Source: Kribbella monticola (GTDB lineage Bacteria > Actinomycetota > Actinomycetes > Propionibacteriales > Kribbellaceae). From it: a stretch of 64,000 nucleotides of DNA. The DNA lies in contig NZ_QFXK01000027.1 in the NCBI RefSeq assembly GCF_003261635.1, positions 547,955 to 611,954 on the forward strand, in the 5' to 3' direction. Below the pieces are notes generated by a model. It worked only from the letters and a program-made list of their open reading frames with translations, was not told the origin of the DNA and ran no database searches. The translations under genes were made by a program, and so were the position numbers. This document shows positions 33,947 to 42,825 of this stretch, in pieces (the stretch's first letter is position 1; each line of letters starts with the position of its first letter).

Positions 33947-34705
33947 TCAGTGTGGCGATGCGCTTCCACGAATGAAGGTCAGGTCGTCGCCCCAGTCGTC
34001 CAGGACGCGGCCGTGGCCGGCTGTTCGGGCGTGGGGTTCCAATTCGACGAGCAGGGAGCGAAGGGCCTGGGGTGCCTGGTCGGAGTGGGCCTGGGCGAGT
34101 CGGCGTACGAGGTTGTCGTAGGACCATTCGGGGTGGGGGAGCGGGTGGTGTTCGAGTTCCCAGGCCAGGTACTTGTTGTACGGGCGGACTCGGTTGTCCA
34201 GGGCAAAGATGTAAGTGAGGTAGTGGGGGATGGCTTCGGCGCCGTCGAGGAGCGTGCCGATCATGTTGCCGTCGCGGGCGTTCTTCAGGCAGCGGTAGAG
34301 GCTGTTGAGGAACGCGTCGAGTACCGCCGGCGCGAGCTGAGCTGCCTCGGCCGGAGCTAGCTGAGCCTTCGCGGCGGCCAAGCCGGCGATGAGACCGTCG
34401 GCGGTGTCCTTGAGGACCTTCGCATCCCTGAACGCGTAGCGATTCCATTCGAAACCGGAACCGGGCAGCGCGTGGGTGCGGAACTCGTGCAGCGGCATGG
34501 CCGAGACGTCGAGCCGTGCATCCCGGCGATGTTCGGCGGAGAGTTGTCCGTCAGCCTCGTCGGTGACGACCAGCAGTACGTCGTAGTCGGAGTGGGCCGT
34601 CGCTGCGCCTGCGCGCGCTTGCGACCCGCTGAGGATCACGCCGAGCACTCGCGCATCCGACTCGCATCGCGTCAGCAGCGCAGCGAACTCCTCGGCAGCA
34701 GTCAT
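33947..34705 (-). CDS. Nucleotidyltransferase-domain protein (aminoglycoside nucleotidyltransferase-like)
   Basis: 252 residues. The Pol-beta-type signature GVILSGSQARAGAATAHSDYDVLLVVTD has GS-x8-10-S-D-Y-D, with the two metal-binding Asp residues. Helices follow, without a recognisable substrate domain. Relatives adenylylate aminoglycosides or modify tRNA/proteins; specificity cannot be told. ATG 34705 gives MTAAEEFAALLTRC. It is head-to-head with a phosphotransferase gene, and both could be antibiotic-modifying enzymes, but that is unproven. Confidence 0.75.
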   Translation of the reverse strand: MTAAEEFAALLTRCESDARVLGVILSGSQARAGAATAHSDYDVLLVVTDEADGQLSAEHRRDARLDVSAMPLHEFRTHALPGSGFEWNRYAFRDAKVLKDTADGLIAGLAAAKAQLAPAEAAQLAPAVLDAFLNSLYRCLKNARDGNMIGTLLDGAEAIPHYLTYIFALDNRVRPYNKYLAWELEHHPLPHPEWSYDNLVRRLAQAHSDQAPQALRSLLVELEPHARTAGHGRVLDDWGDDLTFIRGSASPH

Positions 34706-34921
34706 CAAGTCACCCAACCACGCGAGCAGCGCCAGTCGCACATCATTTCCGCGGGAGTGTTCGCCGTCCTGGTCGCAGGGCGGCGCCCGTACTACGTGCG
34801 CAGGCTGTGGGGGAGTCCGCCGCCCAGCGGCATACGCGCCGGATTCCACCGGGGCAACTCGGGCGGGCGAGGGGGAATTTGGTTGCGGGGTTCGAGGTGG
34901 GGGCAATACGGTCGGGCCCCG

Positions 34922-35842
34922 ATGGATGAAATGCCTGAGGTGCTGCCGTTGCCGGATCGGAAGCCGGCCGATGGTGCAGTGGCGCGTAGGTTGATCGACG
35001 CGCAGTTCCCGCAGTGGTCGGGTCTTGAGATTCGGTCGGTTGATGCGCAGGGGTGGGACAACCGGACGTTCCGGCTCGGTGACGAGTTGCTCGTTCGATT
35101 GCCGACTGCCGAGGAGTACGCGCTGGCGGTGGAGAAGGAGCATCGGTGGTTGCCCGTGCTCGCACGTGCGGTGCCGTTGGAGATTCCGGAGCCGGTGGGT
35201 CGCGGCGTACCCGATGAGAACTTCGCGCACGACTGGTCGGTCTATCGGTGGATCGGTGGTGAGCCCGTGGATCGTGGTGGTGTCGACGACCTGGTGACGT
35301 TCGCCGTCGAGCTTGCTGACTTCCTCGCGGCTCTGCAGCAGGTCGATCCGACGGACGGGCCGGCGCCGGGATTGCACAACTGGTTCCGGGGCGGACCGTT
35401 GAGCACCTATGACGGGTGGGCGCGGAATTCGCTGAAGACCTTGGAGGGGGTGATCCGGACCGAGCTCGCCGAGGAGATCTGGGATCGGGCGCTGCGAACT
35501 CCGTGGGACGGGCGGCTCGTGTGGTTCCACGGGGACATTGCCGCGGGCAACTTGCTGACGAAGGGCGGGGCGCTCTCGGCAGTCATCGACTTCGGCACTT
35601 GTGGAGTGGGCGATCCGGCGTGTGATCTGGCGATCGCTTGGACGATGCTGGACCGGGAGAGCCGGGCTGCGTTCCGCGATCGGCTGGCGGTGGACGACGC
35701 TACCTGGCTGCGTGGTCAGGGCTGGGCGCTCTGGAAGGCGCTGGTTGTCTGCGCGGGATCGGTCCGCGACGGCCACGGCCTGCCGGCGGACGCGTCGTAC
35801 GTCCTCGACCAAATCCTCGCCGCCCACGAGAACCAACCCTGA
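34922..35842 (+). CDS. Phosphotransferase family enzyme (APH-like kinase)
   Basis: 306 residues with the APH/choline-kinase fold. The catalytic loop is WFHGDIAAGNLLTKGG (Brenner HxDxxxxN: His-Gly-Asp-x4-Asn) and the metal site is VIDFGTCGVGDPACDLAIAW. An N-lobe nucleotide site is suggested by GWDNRTFRLGDELLVRLPT with its Arg/Lys. The family includes aminoglycoside, hydroxyurea and viomycin kinases as well as metabolic kinases. The start ATG 34922 has no strong ribosome-binding site. Substrate unknown. Confidence 0.85.
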   Translation: MDEMPEVLPLPDRKPADGAVARRLIDAQFPQWSGLEIRSVDAQGWDNRTFRLGDELLVRLPTAEEYALAVEKEHRWLPVLARAVPLEIPEPVGRGVPDENFAHDWSVYRWIGGEPVDRGGVDDLVTFAVELADFLAALQQVDPTDGPAPGLHNWFRGGPLSTYDGWARNSLKTLEGVIRTELAEEIWDRALRTPWDGRLVWFHGDIAAGNLLTKGGALSAVIDFGTCGVGDPACDLAIAWTMLDRESRAAFRDRLAVDDATWLRGQGWALWKALVVCAGSVRDGHGLPADASYVLDQILAAHENQP

Positions 35843-36348
35843 GCCCCCGCGCACCAGCGCTGGTCAGCTTGCCGAGCACCCGCGGCGCCGAGCCAGCTCA
35901 CTAGCACCCAGCGCTGGTCAGCTTGCCGAGCGCCTGCGGCGCCGAGTCAGTTCAGTAGCTCCCGGCGTTGGTCGGCTTGCCGAGCGCCTGCGGCGCTGAG
36001 CCAGCTCACTAGCTCCCGGCGTTGGTCAGCTTGCCGGGCGCCTGCGGCGCTGAGTCGGTTCACTAGCGCCTAGTGCTGGTCAGCTTGCCGGGCGCCTGCG
36101 GCGCTGAGCCAGCTCACTAGCACCCAGCGTTGGTCAGCTCGCCTAGCGCCTGCGGCGCTGAGTCAACTTACGAGCGCCGGTGCTGTCAGCCGCCGAGCAC
36201 TCGCGGCGCTGGGCCAGCTCAGGAGTAATCAGGGCTGGTCAGCTCACCGAGCACCGGGGCTGGTGTGCCGGGCTTGTGTGGTTTCGGTGATCAGTTTTCT
36301 GGGCGTTGGGGACCGGTTGGTGGACAGGTTTGTGGTTAGTCTCGCGGG
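35843..36348 (+). repeat. Array of 54-bp tandem repeats
   Basis: A 54-bp unit recurs with its TGGTC core at 35861, 35915, 35969, 36023, 36077 and 36131. Degenerate copies follow at about 36184 and 36236, so the exact period is kept for six copies and breaks down near the end. Each unit carries the hairpin AGCGCC-TGC-GGCGCT and the dyad TGAGC-CA-GCTCA. The array occupies about 400 bp of the gap between a phosphotransferase gene and an ECF sigma factor gene. The last about 95 bp before the sigma factor GTG are repeat-free. In one frame the unit can be read as 18 residues, but stops interrupt it. Confidence 0.9.
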
Positions 36349-37341
36349 GTGAGTGAAGCGGAGTTGTTGGTCAGGGCGCGGGGTGGGGACGAGCTGGCGT
36401 TCGGGGAGTTGGTGGATGGCTACCGCAAGGAGCTGTCGGCGCACTGCTACCGGATGCTCGGGTCCCTGCACGACGCGGAGGATGCTCTGCAGGAGTCGCT
36501 GCTCAGTGCGTGGCGTGGGCTCAAGAGCTTCGAAGGCAGGAGTTCGCTGCGGACCTGGCTGTACCGGATCTGCACCAACGCCTGCATCCGGCTCGGTTCG
36601 CAGCGGCCGAAGAAACTGCTCACCACCGACCAGTTCCCGTCCCGCGACCAGACCGCCGATCTCGGCGAGCCGATTCTCGAACCGATGTGGCTCGAGCCCT
36701 GCCCGGACGATCCGGCCGCCAGCTACCTGCAGCGCGAAGGAGTCGAGCTCGCCTTCGTCGCGGCGCTCCAGCACCTGCCGAGCGCGCAGCGCGCAGTACT
36801 GATCCTCAGGGAAGTGCTCGAGTACTCCGCGGCCGAGGTCGCGGAAATTCTCGAGACCACGCCGCAGTCGGTGAACAGTGCGCTCCAGCGCGCTCGCAAG
36901 GCGGTCGAGGAACGGGTGCCGCCCGTCAGCCAGCAGGCCGAGCTCGCCGCGCTGGGCGAAGAGCGGCTGAAGGAGTTGGTGGAGTCGTTCGTCTCCGCCT
37001 GGGAGCGGGCCGACGTGGACGCGATCACCGAGTTGCTCGCCGAGGACGTCCGGATGAGCATGCCGCCACTGCCCGCTTGGTTCGACGGACGGGCCGCCGT
37101 ACTACGGTTCTTCGGCGAGCGAGTCTTCGAGACACCCTGGCGCCTGGTCCCGCTCCGCGCGAACGGGCAGCCCGGCTTCGCCTGCTACATGCAGGACCCG
37201 GCCGATGGGGTGTTCCGCCTCGGCGCGATCAATCTGCTCCACCTCCGCGACGGCCGGATCAGCTGGATCTCGGGATTCCTGGACCCGGCGCTGCACCGGC
37301 GGTTCGACGTACCGGAAACTTTTTCTGCCGGGACCGATTAA
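36349..37341 (+). CDS. ECF sigma factor with C-terminal SnoaL-like domain (SigG/TIGR02960 type)
   Basis: 330 residues. Sigma region 2 is LSAHCYRMLGSLHDAEDALQESLLSAWRGLKSFEGRSSLRTWLYRICTNACI. Region 4 is LPSAQRAVLILREVLEYSAAEVAEILETTPQSVNSALQRARKA. From about residue 205 a SnoaL-like fold follows (LVESFVSAWERADVDAITELLAEDVRMSMPPL). Such ECF factors are regulated by their own C-terminal domain rather than by a separate anti-sigma factor, and none is encoded adjacent. GTG start. Confidence 0.88.
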   Translation: MSEAELLVRARGGDELAFGELVDGYRKELSAHCYRMLGSLHDAEDALQESLLSAWRGLKSFEGRSSLRTWLYRICTNACIRLGSQRPKKLLTTDQFPSRDQTADLGEPILEPMWLEPCPDDPAASYLQREGVELAFVAALQHLPSAQRAVLILREVLEYSAAEVAEILETTPQSVNSALQRARKAVEERVPPVSQQAELAALGEERLKELVESFVSAWERADVDAITELLAEDVRMSMPPLPAWFDGRAAVLRFFGERVFETPWRLVPLRANGQPGFACYMQDPADGVFRLGAINLLHLRDGRISWISGFLDPALHRRFDVPETFSAGTD

Positions 37342-37414
37342 TCCACGAACCGGGCTGTCTCTACCTCTTTGAAGCGTGCGGCCAAGCGCACGCCGAGGAT
37401 GAAGGAGTACTGAG

Positions 37415-38002
37415 ATGCGCAAGCTGATCGTCCACAACATCGTCTCCCTCGACGGCTACATCACCGGTCCCGGCAACAACGTGATGCTGCTGCCGATGGG
37501 CGACTTCTTCGACGCGTACTGCGCGGAGCGGCTCGGCAGCGCCGACACGCTGCTGCTCGGCAAGAACTCCTACGACATGTTCCGCGGGTTCTGGCCGGGT
37601 GTCGTGGACATGCCGGAGGCGACCGAGGACCAGAAGGAGATCTCCCGGCGCGACAACGAGATCCAGAAGGTTGTCGTGTCCGACAGCATCACCGAGGCCG
37701 ACACGGCGCCCTGGTCCGACACGACCCGGATCGTGCGGCGCAAGGAGGCGCACGAGCAGATCGCCGAGCTCAAGCAGGGCGACGGTGGCGACATCATCAT
37801 GTTCGGCAGCCGGACGCTGTGGAACGACCTGCTGCAGGCCGGCCTGGTCGACGAACTGCACCTGATGGTCGGCCCGGTGGTACTCGGCGGCGGTACGACG
37901 GCCTTCGCCGAGGGCGAGGTTCCCCCGCTGACGCTGATCGACACGCGCAGGTCCGAAGGCTCCGACAACCTGCTGCTCCGGTACGCCGTCGGCAACAGCT
38001 GA
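37415..38002 (+). CDS. Dihydrofolate reductase-like (RibD C-terminal) protein
   Basis: 195 residues with the DHFR fold of the YwjB/RibD-C group: LIVHNIVSLDGYITGPGNNVMLLPMGDFFDAY, SADTLLLGKNSYDMF, VVVSDSI and GDIIMFGSRTLWNDLLQAGLVDELHLMVGPVVLGGGT. The C-terminal GSR/GGG segment binds NADPH. The physiological substrate of these standalone proteins is unknown. A GGAG site precedes ATG 37415, 73 bp after the sigma factor gene, so it could be one of its co-transcribed targets. Confidence 0.88.
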   Translation: MRKLIVHNIVSLDGYITGPGNNVMLLPMGDFFDAYCAERLGSADTLLLGKNSYDMFRGFWPGVVDMPEATEDQKEISRRDNEIQKVVVSDSITEADTAPWSDTTRIVRRKEAHEQIAELKQGDGGDIIMFGSRTLWNDLLQAGLVDELHLMVGPVVLGGGTTAFAEGEVPPLTLIDTRRSEGSDNLLLRYAVGNS

Positions 38003-38003
38003 C

Positions 38004-39227
38004 CTAGAACGATGCCGCGCGGGACTCCAGGTAGTTCCGCTCGGGGACGCTGAGAGTGAGGCGGGCGGCGAGCTGGTACGCCTCCCGCGCCGCCTCCTTC
38101 TCGCCTGCCAGGTCGAGCAGATGAGCCCGTACTGCGGCCAGCCGGTGATGTCCTTTCAAAGCCGGGTCCTGCTCCGCCGTCGCCAGCCGCTCCAGACCGA
38201 CCCGTGGACCGTGCACCATCGCGACGGCCACGATCCGGTTCAGGCTCACCATTGGGCCGGGTGCGAGCGACTCCAGCAATTCGTACAGCACCAGGATCTG
38301 CCGCCAGTCCGTGTCCTCGGCACGAGCCGCCTCGTCGTGGACGGCCGCGATGGCAGCCTGGAGCTGATACGGACCAATAGGTGCCTCACGCAACGTTCTG
38401 CTGATCAATTCGTTGCCCTCAGCAATCGCTTCGGCGTTCCAGAGCCGGCGATCCTGTTCGGGCAGCGGGATCAGCAAACCGTCGGGCGAGACCCGGGCCG
38501 GCCGGCGCGCGTCGGTCAGCAACATCAGCGCGAGTAACCCGGCCACCTCGCCTTCGACCGGCAGCCGCTCACGCAGCTGGCGGGTCAGCCGGATCGCCTC
38601 GGCGCTGAGCTCGACCCGATGCAGTGATTCGCCCGAACTCGCGGTGTAGCCCTCGTTGAAGATCAGGTAGAGCACATGCAGTACGGCGGCCAGCCGGCCG
38701 GACAACTCCTCGGGCGGCGGCAACCGGAACTCCGCGCCGCCGGCCTTGATCTTCGCCTTCGCCCGGCTGATCCGCTGGCCGATCGTCGACTCGGGAACGA
38801 GAAACGCGCGGGCGATCTCGCCGGTGGTGAGACCGCCGACAGCGCGAAGCGTCAGCGCGATCTGCGATGACGAAGTCAGCGCCGGGTGACAGCAGAGGAA
38901 CAGCAACGTGAGCGTGTCGTCCTCATCGGCAGCCGGCGGTTGATCGACCGGCTCCAGCAGAGCGACGGTCTCCTCGCGGTGCTGCCTGGCCGCCTCGCTG
39001 CGAAGTATCTCGATCCGGCGGCGCGAGGCGACGGTGATCAGCCAGCCGCGCGGGTTGTCGGGCAGGCCGTCCTTCGGCCACTGCTGCGAAGCCGCGAGCA
39101 GGGCTTCCTGAACCGCGTCCTCGCAGGTGTCGAAGCCGCCGTACCGGCGAACCAGTGGGCCGAGGATCTGCGGCGCCAACTCGCGTAGCAGTGCCTCGAC
39201 GTCGGCTGCGGCAGGGGAGTGGGACAT
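38004..39227 (-). CDS. ECF42-type RNA polymerase sigma factor
   Basis: 407 residues. Region 2 (LGPLVRRYGGFDTCEDAVQEALLAASQQWPKDGLPDNPRGWLITVASRRRIE) and region 4 (LTLRAVGGLTTGEIARAFLVPESTIGQRISRAKAKIK) are followed by a 200-residue TPR-like extension typical of ECF42 (LFNEGYTASSGE, EDTDWRQILVLYELLE). These factors are activated through their own extension and occur beside YCII/DGPF proteins, as here. Confidence 0.93.
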   Translation of the reverse strand: MSHSPAAADVEALLRELAPQILGPLVRRYGGFDTCEDAVQEALLAASQQWPKDGLPDNPRGWLITVASRRRIEILRSEAARQHREETVALLEPVDQPPAADEDDTLTLLFLCCHPALTSSSQIALTLRAVGGLTTGEIARAFLVPESTIGQRISRAKAKIKAGGAEFRLPPPEELSGRLAAVLHVLYLIFNEGYTASSGESLHRVELSAEAIRLTRQLRERLPVEGEVAGLLALMLLTDARRPARVSPDGLLIPLPEQDRRLWNAEAIAEGNELISRTLREAPIGPYQLQAAIAAVHDEAARAEDTDWRQILVLYELLESLAPGPMVSLNRIVAVAMVHGPRVGLERLATAEQDPALKGHHRLAAVRAHLLDLAGEKEAAREAYQLAARLTLSVPERNYLESRAASF

Positions 39228-39233
39228 CAGCGC

Positions 39234-39605
39234 TCAGGAGGTCAGGCCGCTCAGATCCCGGACCGGGCGCACCTCGACGATGCTGAACGCGGCCTCGGGG
39301 ATCTGCGGCACGATCTCGATCGCCCGCTCCAGCGTGTCGCACTCGACCAGGTAGAACCCGGCCAACTGCTCCTTCACCTCGGCGAACGGCCCGTCGGTGG
39401 TCATCACGGTTCCGTCGCGGACCAGCACCTGCTTGGTCGCGGCGGGTTCTTCGAGCGAGTCGGACGCGATCAGCTCACCGCTGGCCGTCAGCGCTTCGTG
39501 CAGACCGACGTACCCGGTCATCGCCTCCCGCTGCTGCTCCTCGGTCAGCCCCTTCCACACCTCCCGCGACTCCGGGTTGCCGTAGATCAGGATCAAGAAC
39601 CTCAT
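39234..39605 (-). CDS. YCII/DGPF-domain protein, partner of ECF42 sigma factor
   Basis: 123 residues: MRFLILIYGNPES at the start, the catalytic-type HEALTASGELIASDSL, and the family-naming DGPFAEVKEQLAGFYLVECDTLERAIEI. The domain is a ferredoxin-like dimer with an His-Asp pair of unknown activity. It is upstream of the ECF42 gene with a 6-bp gap and should be co-translated with it. Known ECF42 factors direct transcription of their own YCII genes. Confidence 0.93.
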   Translation of the reverse strand: MRFLILIYGNPESREVWKGLTEEQQREAMTGYVGLHEALTASGELIASDSLEEPAATKQVLVRDGTVMTTDGPFAEVKEQLAGFYLVECDTLERAIEIVPQIPEAAFSIVEVRPVRDLSGLTS

Positions 39606-39730
39606 CGCACCCCTCCACTCTCCGCCCCCACGATAGATCCGCCCCGGTCCGTCCGGGATCGGGTCGGCCGAGTTCCGCGAACACGTCGCCGAGAGGGATG
39701 AAGTTGCCCCGAGCAAGCATCGGATGGTGC

Positions 39731-39786
39731 CGGGTGCCGGGTGCCGGGTGCCGGGTGCCGGGTGCGGGGTGCGGGGTGCCGGGTGC
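39731..39786 (+). repeat. Eight tandem heptamers CGGGTGC
   Basis: Eight units of 7 bp run without interruption (39731-39786): six read CGGGTGC and two GGGGTGC. The 479-bp gap from 39606 to 40084 otherwise has G-rich, low-information sequence on this strand until the phosphatidyltransferase promoter. Seven is not a multiple of three, so this is a non-coding microsatellite that could vary in length. Confidence 0.9.
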
Positions 39787-40084
39787 GTTGCGGCCGGGTG
39801 GGGGGTGGCGGGTGGTGGTCGCGGCGGTCGCGGTTCCGGTCGTTTGCGTGGGGAGGACGCGGGACCGTCGGCCGCGCGAGGCAGTCCAGTGGAGCGGTTC
39901 AGGTCTCGATCTGGTTGCTGTCGGGTTGCTGGTCGGCGGCGGGCGTAGCCGGGGGTGGGGGAGGGCGGTTGCCTGGTCAGGGACATCGGCGGGATTCCCC
40001 GGAGTGGCCCGGGCGGAAGCTGTCGGTGGGCCCAAGTACAGTAACGACCGGGACAGGGGCGATGGAGAACCGAGGGAGGATCGC

Positions 40085-40684
40085 GTGCCGGACTTGGAAG
40101 TGTCCGACCGGGTGCTGACGATCCCGAACGCGCTCAGCTTCTTGCGGTTGCTGGGTGTGCCACTCTTCCTGTGGCTGATCCTCGGTCCGAAGGAAGACGG
40201 CTGGGCGCTGCTGGTGCTCGCGGTCTCCGGCTTCACCGACTGGGCCGACGGCCAGATCGCCCGGCGGATGAACCAGACCACGCGGCTCGGGCAGATGCTC
40301 GACCCGGTGGCGGACCGGCTCTACATCTTCGCGACCGTGCTCGGCCTGGCGCTGCGCGACATCATCCCCTGGTGGCTGGCGATCGCGCTGCCGCTGCGGG
40401 ACCTGTTGCTGACGTTCACGCTGCCGGCCTTGCATCGTCGTGGCTTCAACGCGCTGCCTGTGCACTTCCTCGGCAAGTCGGCGACCTTCTGTCTGCTGTA
40501 TGCGTTCCCGCTGTTGCTGCTCGGTGACGGCGACAGCACGTTGAACCTGCTGGCCAGAGTGTTCGGCTGGGCGTTCGCGATCTGGGGAACGGCGCTGTAC
40601 TACTGGGCAGGCGCTCTGTACTTCGCGCAGCTCCGGCACCTGATCCAGACGGTGAAACCGATCAGCGGGCCGGCGGGGTCGTGA
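40085..40684 (+). CDS. CDP-alcohol phosphatidyltransferase (PgsA2-like)
   Basis: 199 residues, six transmembrane helices. The family signature D-G-x2-A-R-x8-G-x3-D-x3-D is intact in DWADGQIARRMNQTTRLGQMLDPVADR (residues about 50-76). Enzymes of this class transfer a phosphatidyl group from CDP-diacylglycerol to an alcohol such as glycerol-3-phosphate or inositol phosphate. GTG 40085 has GGGAGG upstream. First gene of the block matching Rv1822-Rv1832. Confidence 0.92.
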   Translation: MPDLEVSDRVLTIPNALSFLRLLGVPLFLWLILGPKEDGWALLVLAVSGFTDWADGQIARRMNQTTRLGQMLDPVADRLYIFATVLGLALRDIIPWWLAIALPLRDLLLTFTLPALHRRGFNALPVHFLGKSATFCLLYAFPLLLLGDGDSTLNLLARVFGWAFAIWGTALYYWAGALYFAQLRHLIQTVKPISGPAGS

Positions 40685-41520
40685 CTCAGTCCCCACCCGG
40701 ACAGCAAGGTCAGCAGCGCCGCGTCGATGCGTCCATGTCGTTGCTGAACAACCTGATGGCGCACCCGCTCGACGAGGGGTACGCCGTTGCGGCACGCACC
40801 CGGCCGACCCAGCGCGCCCGGCCCCGGCATCGCGTCATCCTGGTGATCGCCCTCGCTGTCCTCGGGTTCCTGCTGGCCGTCGCAGCGTCGCAGAACTACC
40901 GCAGCGCGCCCGAGGCGGAGAAGCAGCGCAAGGAACTGATCACCCGGATCAATCAGGCCGACACCCGGCTGGCCGATCTGCGCGGGCAGCAGACCAAGCT
41001 TGCGGACGAAGTGCGAGGTCTGCAGGCCGGTGGGCTGAGCAACACGAGTTCGGGTGCCGCGTTGCAGAAGCAGCTGGACGAGCTGGAGTTGCAGGCGGGG
41101 GCCGTCGCGGTGAAGGGACCGGGGCTGAAGGCCGTGGTCGACGACGCGAAGGACGCCAACGACAAAGAGGGCCGGCTGCTCGACGTCGATCTGCAGCAGC
41201 TGGTCAACGGACTGTGGACAGCGGGCGCCGAGGCGATCTCGGTGAACGGGCACCGGCTCACTTCGCTCACCGCGATCCGCGGGGCAGGCAGCGCGATCAC
41301 GGTCGGCTACACCTCGTTGACCCCGCCGTACACGGTGCTCGCGATCGGTGAGACGGGGACCATGCCGGCCCGGTTCGCGCAGAGTTCCGGTGGCCAGTGG
41401 GTGCAGTACCTGGTCAGCAATTTCCATGTCCGGATGACCATCACGACGGAGGATTCCTTGCTGGTGCCAGCCGATGCGACCATCGCGCTGCGGTACGCGA
41501 AGGTGGGTGGGCCGAAATGA
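40681..41520 (+). CDS. DUF881-family membrane-anchored protein (first copy)
   Basis: 279 residues. One transmembrane helix (VILVIALAVLGFLLAVAAS, residues about 56-74) is followed by a coiled coil (EKQRKELITRINQADTRLADLRGQQTKLADEV) and the DUF881 domain ending in VSNFHVRMTITTEDSLLVPADATIALRYA. Function in the cell envelope or division is likely from context but unproven. The GTG overlaps the previous stop (GTGA). It is duplicated on the other side of sbp, as in related actinobacteria. Confidence 0.88.
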   Translation: MTQSPPGQQGQQRRVDASMSLLNNLMAHPLDEGYAVAARTRPTQRARPRHRVILVIALAVLGFLLAVAASQNYRSAPEAEKQRKELITRINQADTRLADLRGQQTKLADEVRGLQAGGLSNTSSGAALQKQLDELELQAGAVAVKGPGLKAVVDDAKDANDKEGRLLDVDLQQLVNGLWTAGAEAISVNGHRLTSLTAIRGAGSAITVGYTSLTPPYTVLAIGETGTMPARFAQSSGGQWVQYLVSNFHVRMTITTEDSLLVPADATIALRYAKVGGPK

Positions 41521-41849
41521 TCGCCGTACTCGGTCTGGTGATCGGCGTGGTGGTCGGTCTGATCGTCGCGCCCGACGTACCGGAGTGGGCGCAGCCCTAC
41601 CTGCCGATCGCCGTGGTGGCGGCGCTGGACGCCGTCTTCGGCGCGCTGCGGGCGTTCCTGGACGGGATCTTCGACGACAAGGTGTTCGTCGTCTCGTTCA
41701 TCTCCAACGTGCTGATCGCGGCGCTGATCGTCTACCTGGGCGACCAGCTCGGGGTCGGCTCCCAGCTGTCCACCGGTGTGGTGGTCGTGCTGGGGATCCG
41801 GATCTTCACCAACATGGCCGCGATCCGGCGGCACGTCTTCAGGGCCTGA
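41517..41849 (+). CDS. sbp: Small basic protein (Sbp, DUF1290)
   Basis: 110 residues. Three transmembrane helices: MIAVLGLVIGVVVGLIV, LPIAVVAALDAVFGALRAFL and VSFISNVLIAALIVYLGDQLG, with a last segment GVVVVLGIRIFTNMAAIRRH. The protein is encoded between the two DUF881 genes with an ATGA overlap. In Bacillus, Sbp lies in the divIB-ftsA region, and in actinobacteria it is always in this triplet, consistent with a small envelope complex. Confidence 0.93.
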   Translation: MIAVLGLVIGVVVGLIVAPDVPEWAQPYLPIAVVAALDAVFGALRAFLDGIFDDKVFVVSFISNVLIAALIVYLGDQLGVGSQLSTGVVVVLGIRIFTNMAAIRRHVFRA

Positions 41850-41850
41850 G

Positions 41851-42795
41851 ATGAGTACCGACGAGCCCACCCCGCCGCCCGAGCCGACGCCACCGATCGA
41901 GCCGACCCCGCCGCCGGAATCGACCCCGCCGGCCGAACCGGCCCGCGCGGACGCGGTCGGGCCGACGCGGGCCGACGCGGTTGGGCCGGCCCGGGCCGAT
42001 GCGGTCGAGCCGGGCGATCCGGCGCATCCGGTCGCGCCCACCCCGATGCCGAAGGCGAAGCTGCCGAACCTGGCGCTGCGCCGGCTGCGCGCCGGGTTCA
42101 AGCCGTCGCGCGGTCAGGCGATCGTCGCCGTCGTACTGGCCCTGGTGGCTTGTATGGCGGTCGTCCAGGTGCGGGTGAACCGCGCCGACGACGGCTACCA
42201 GAACGCCCGCCGCGAGGACCTGATCGCGATCCTTGACGGCCTGGGGCAGAACACCCGCCGGCTCGAGAGCGAGATCGCCGAACTCCAGGCGCGCAAGAAC
42301 AGCCTGGCCTCCAGTGCCGATAAAGCCCAGACGGCGCGCGAGCAGGCCGAGCAGCAGGTCCGCGTTCTCGGCATCCTGGCCGGTACGATGCCCGCGCAGG
42401 GACCCGGCGTACGGATCACCCTCAACGACCCGGACGGCAAGATGCAGTCGAGCAACCTGCTCGACGCGATCGAGGAACTGCGCGACGCCGGGGCGGAGGC
42501 GATCCAGATCAACGGGTCGGTCCGGGTGGTCGCCAGTACTGATCTGACCGACGACGCCCCGGGCGTCAAGGTCGACGGGGAGAAGGTCAATTCGCCGTAC
42601 GTGATCGAGGCGATCGGCGAGTCGCACAACCTCGCCGAGGCGGCCAACTTCCCCGGCGGCCTGGTCAGTGAGGTGACCGGTCCGCAGATCGGCGGCACCG
42701 CCGAGGTGACCGAGCTGCCGCTGGTACAGATCACCGCCTTGCACGCCGCCGACGAGCATCGTTACGCTCGCCCGGCGCCCAGCCCCACCAAGTGA
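41851..42795 (+). CDS. DUF881-family membrane-anchored protein (second copy)
   Basis: 314 residues. The N-terminal 60 residues are repetitive: EPTPPP-type units, then three RADAVGP-type units from 24-bp DNA repeats. A single transmembrane helix (IVAVVLALVACMAVVQV) comes next, then a coiled coil (RRLESEIAELQARKNSLASSADKAQTAREQAEQQ) and the DUF881 domain (GPGVRITLNDPDGKM, VNSPYVIEAIG). The proline-rich cytoplasmic tail may bind partners. One base between the Sbp stop and this ATG. Confidence 0.9.
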   Translation: MSTDEPTPPPEPTPPIEPTPPPESTPPAEPARADAVGPTRADAVGPARADAVEPGDPAHPVAPTPMPKAKLPNLALRRLRAGFKPSRGQAIVAVVLALVACMAVVQVRVNRADDGYQNARREDLIAILDGLGQNTRRLESEIAELQARKNSLASSADKAQTAREQAEQQVRVLGILAGTMPAQGPGVRITLNDPDGKMQSSNLLDAIEELRDAGAEAIQINGSVRVVASTDLTDDAPGVKVDGEKVNSPYVIEAIGESHNLAEAANFPGGLVSEVTGPQIGGTAEVTELPLVQITALHAADEHRYARPAPSPTK

Positions 42796-42825
42796 GCCCT
42801 GACCCTTGAGCGAAAGAGGACCGAG

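Noticed and set aside
33947..35854. Single long minus-strand gene covering the phosphotransferase locus
   Set aside because: The N-terminal 380 codons are antisense to a clear APH-type kinase gene; only the nucleotidyltransferase part from ATG 34705 is real.
35861..36255. CRISPR array
   Set aside because: The 54-bp units are contiguous and have no unique spacers; it is a tandem repeat, not repeat-spacer.
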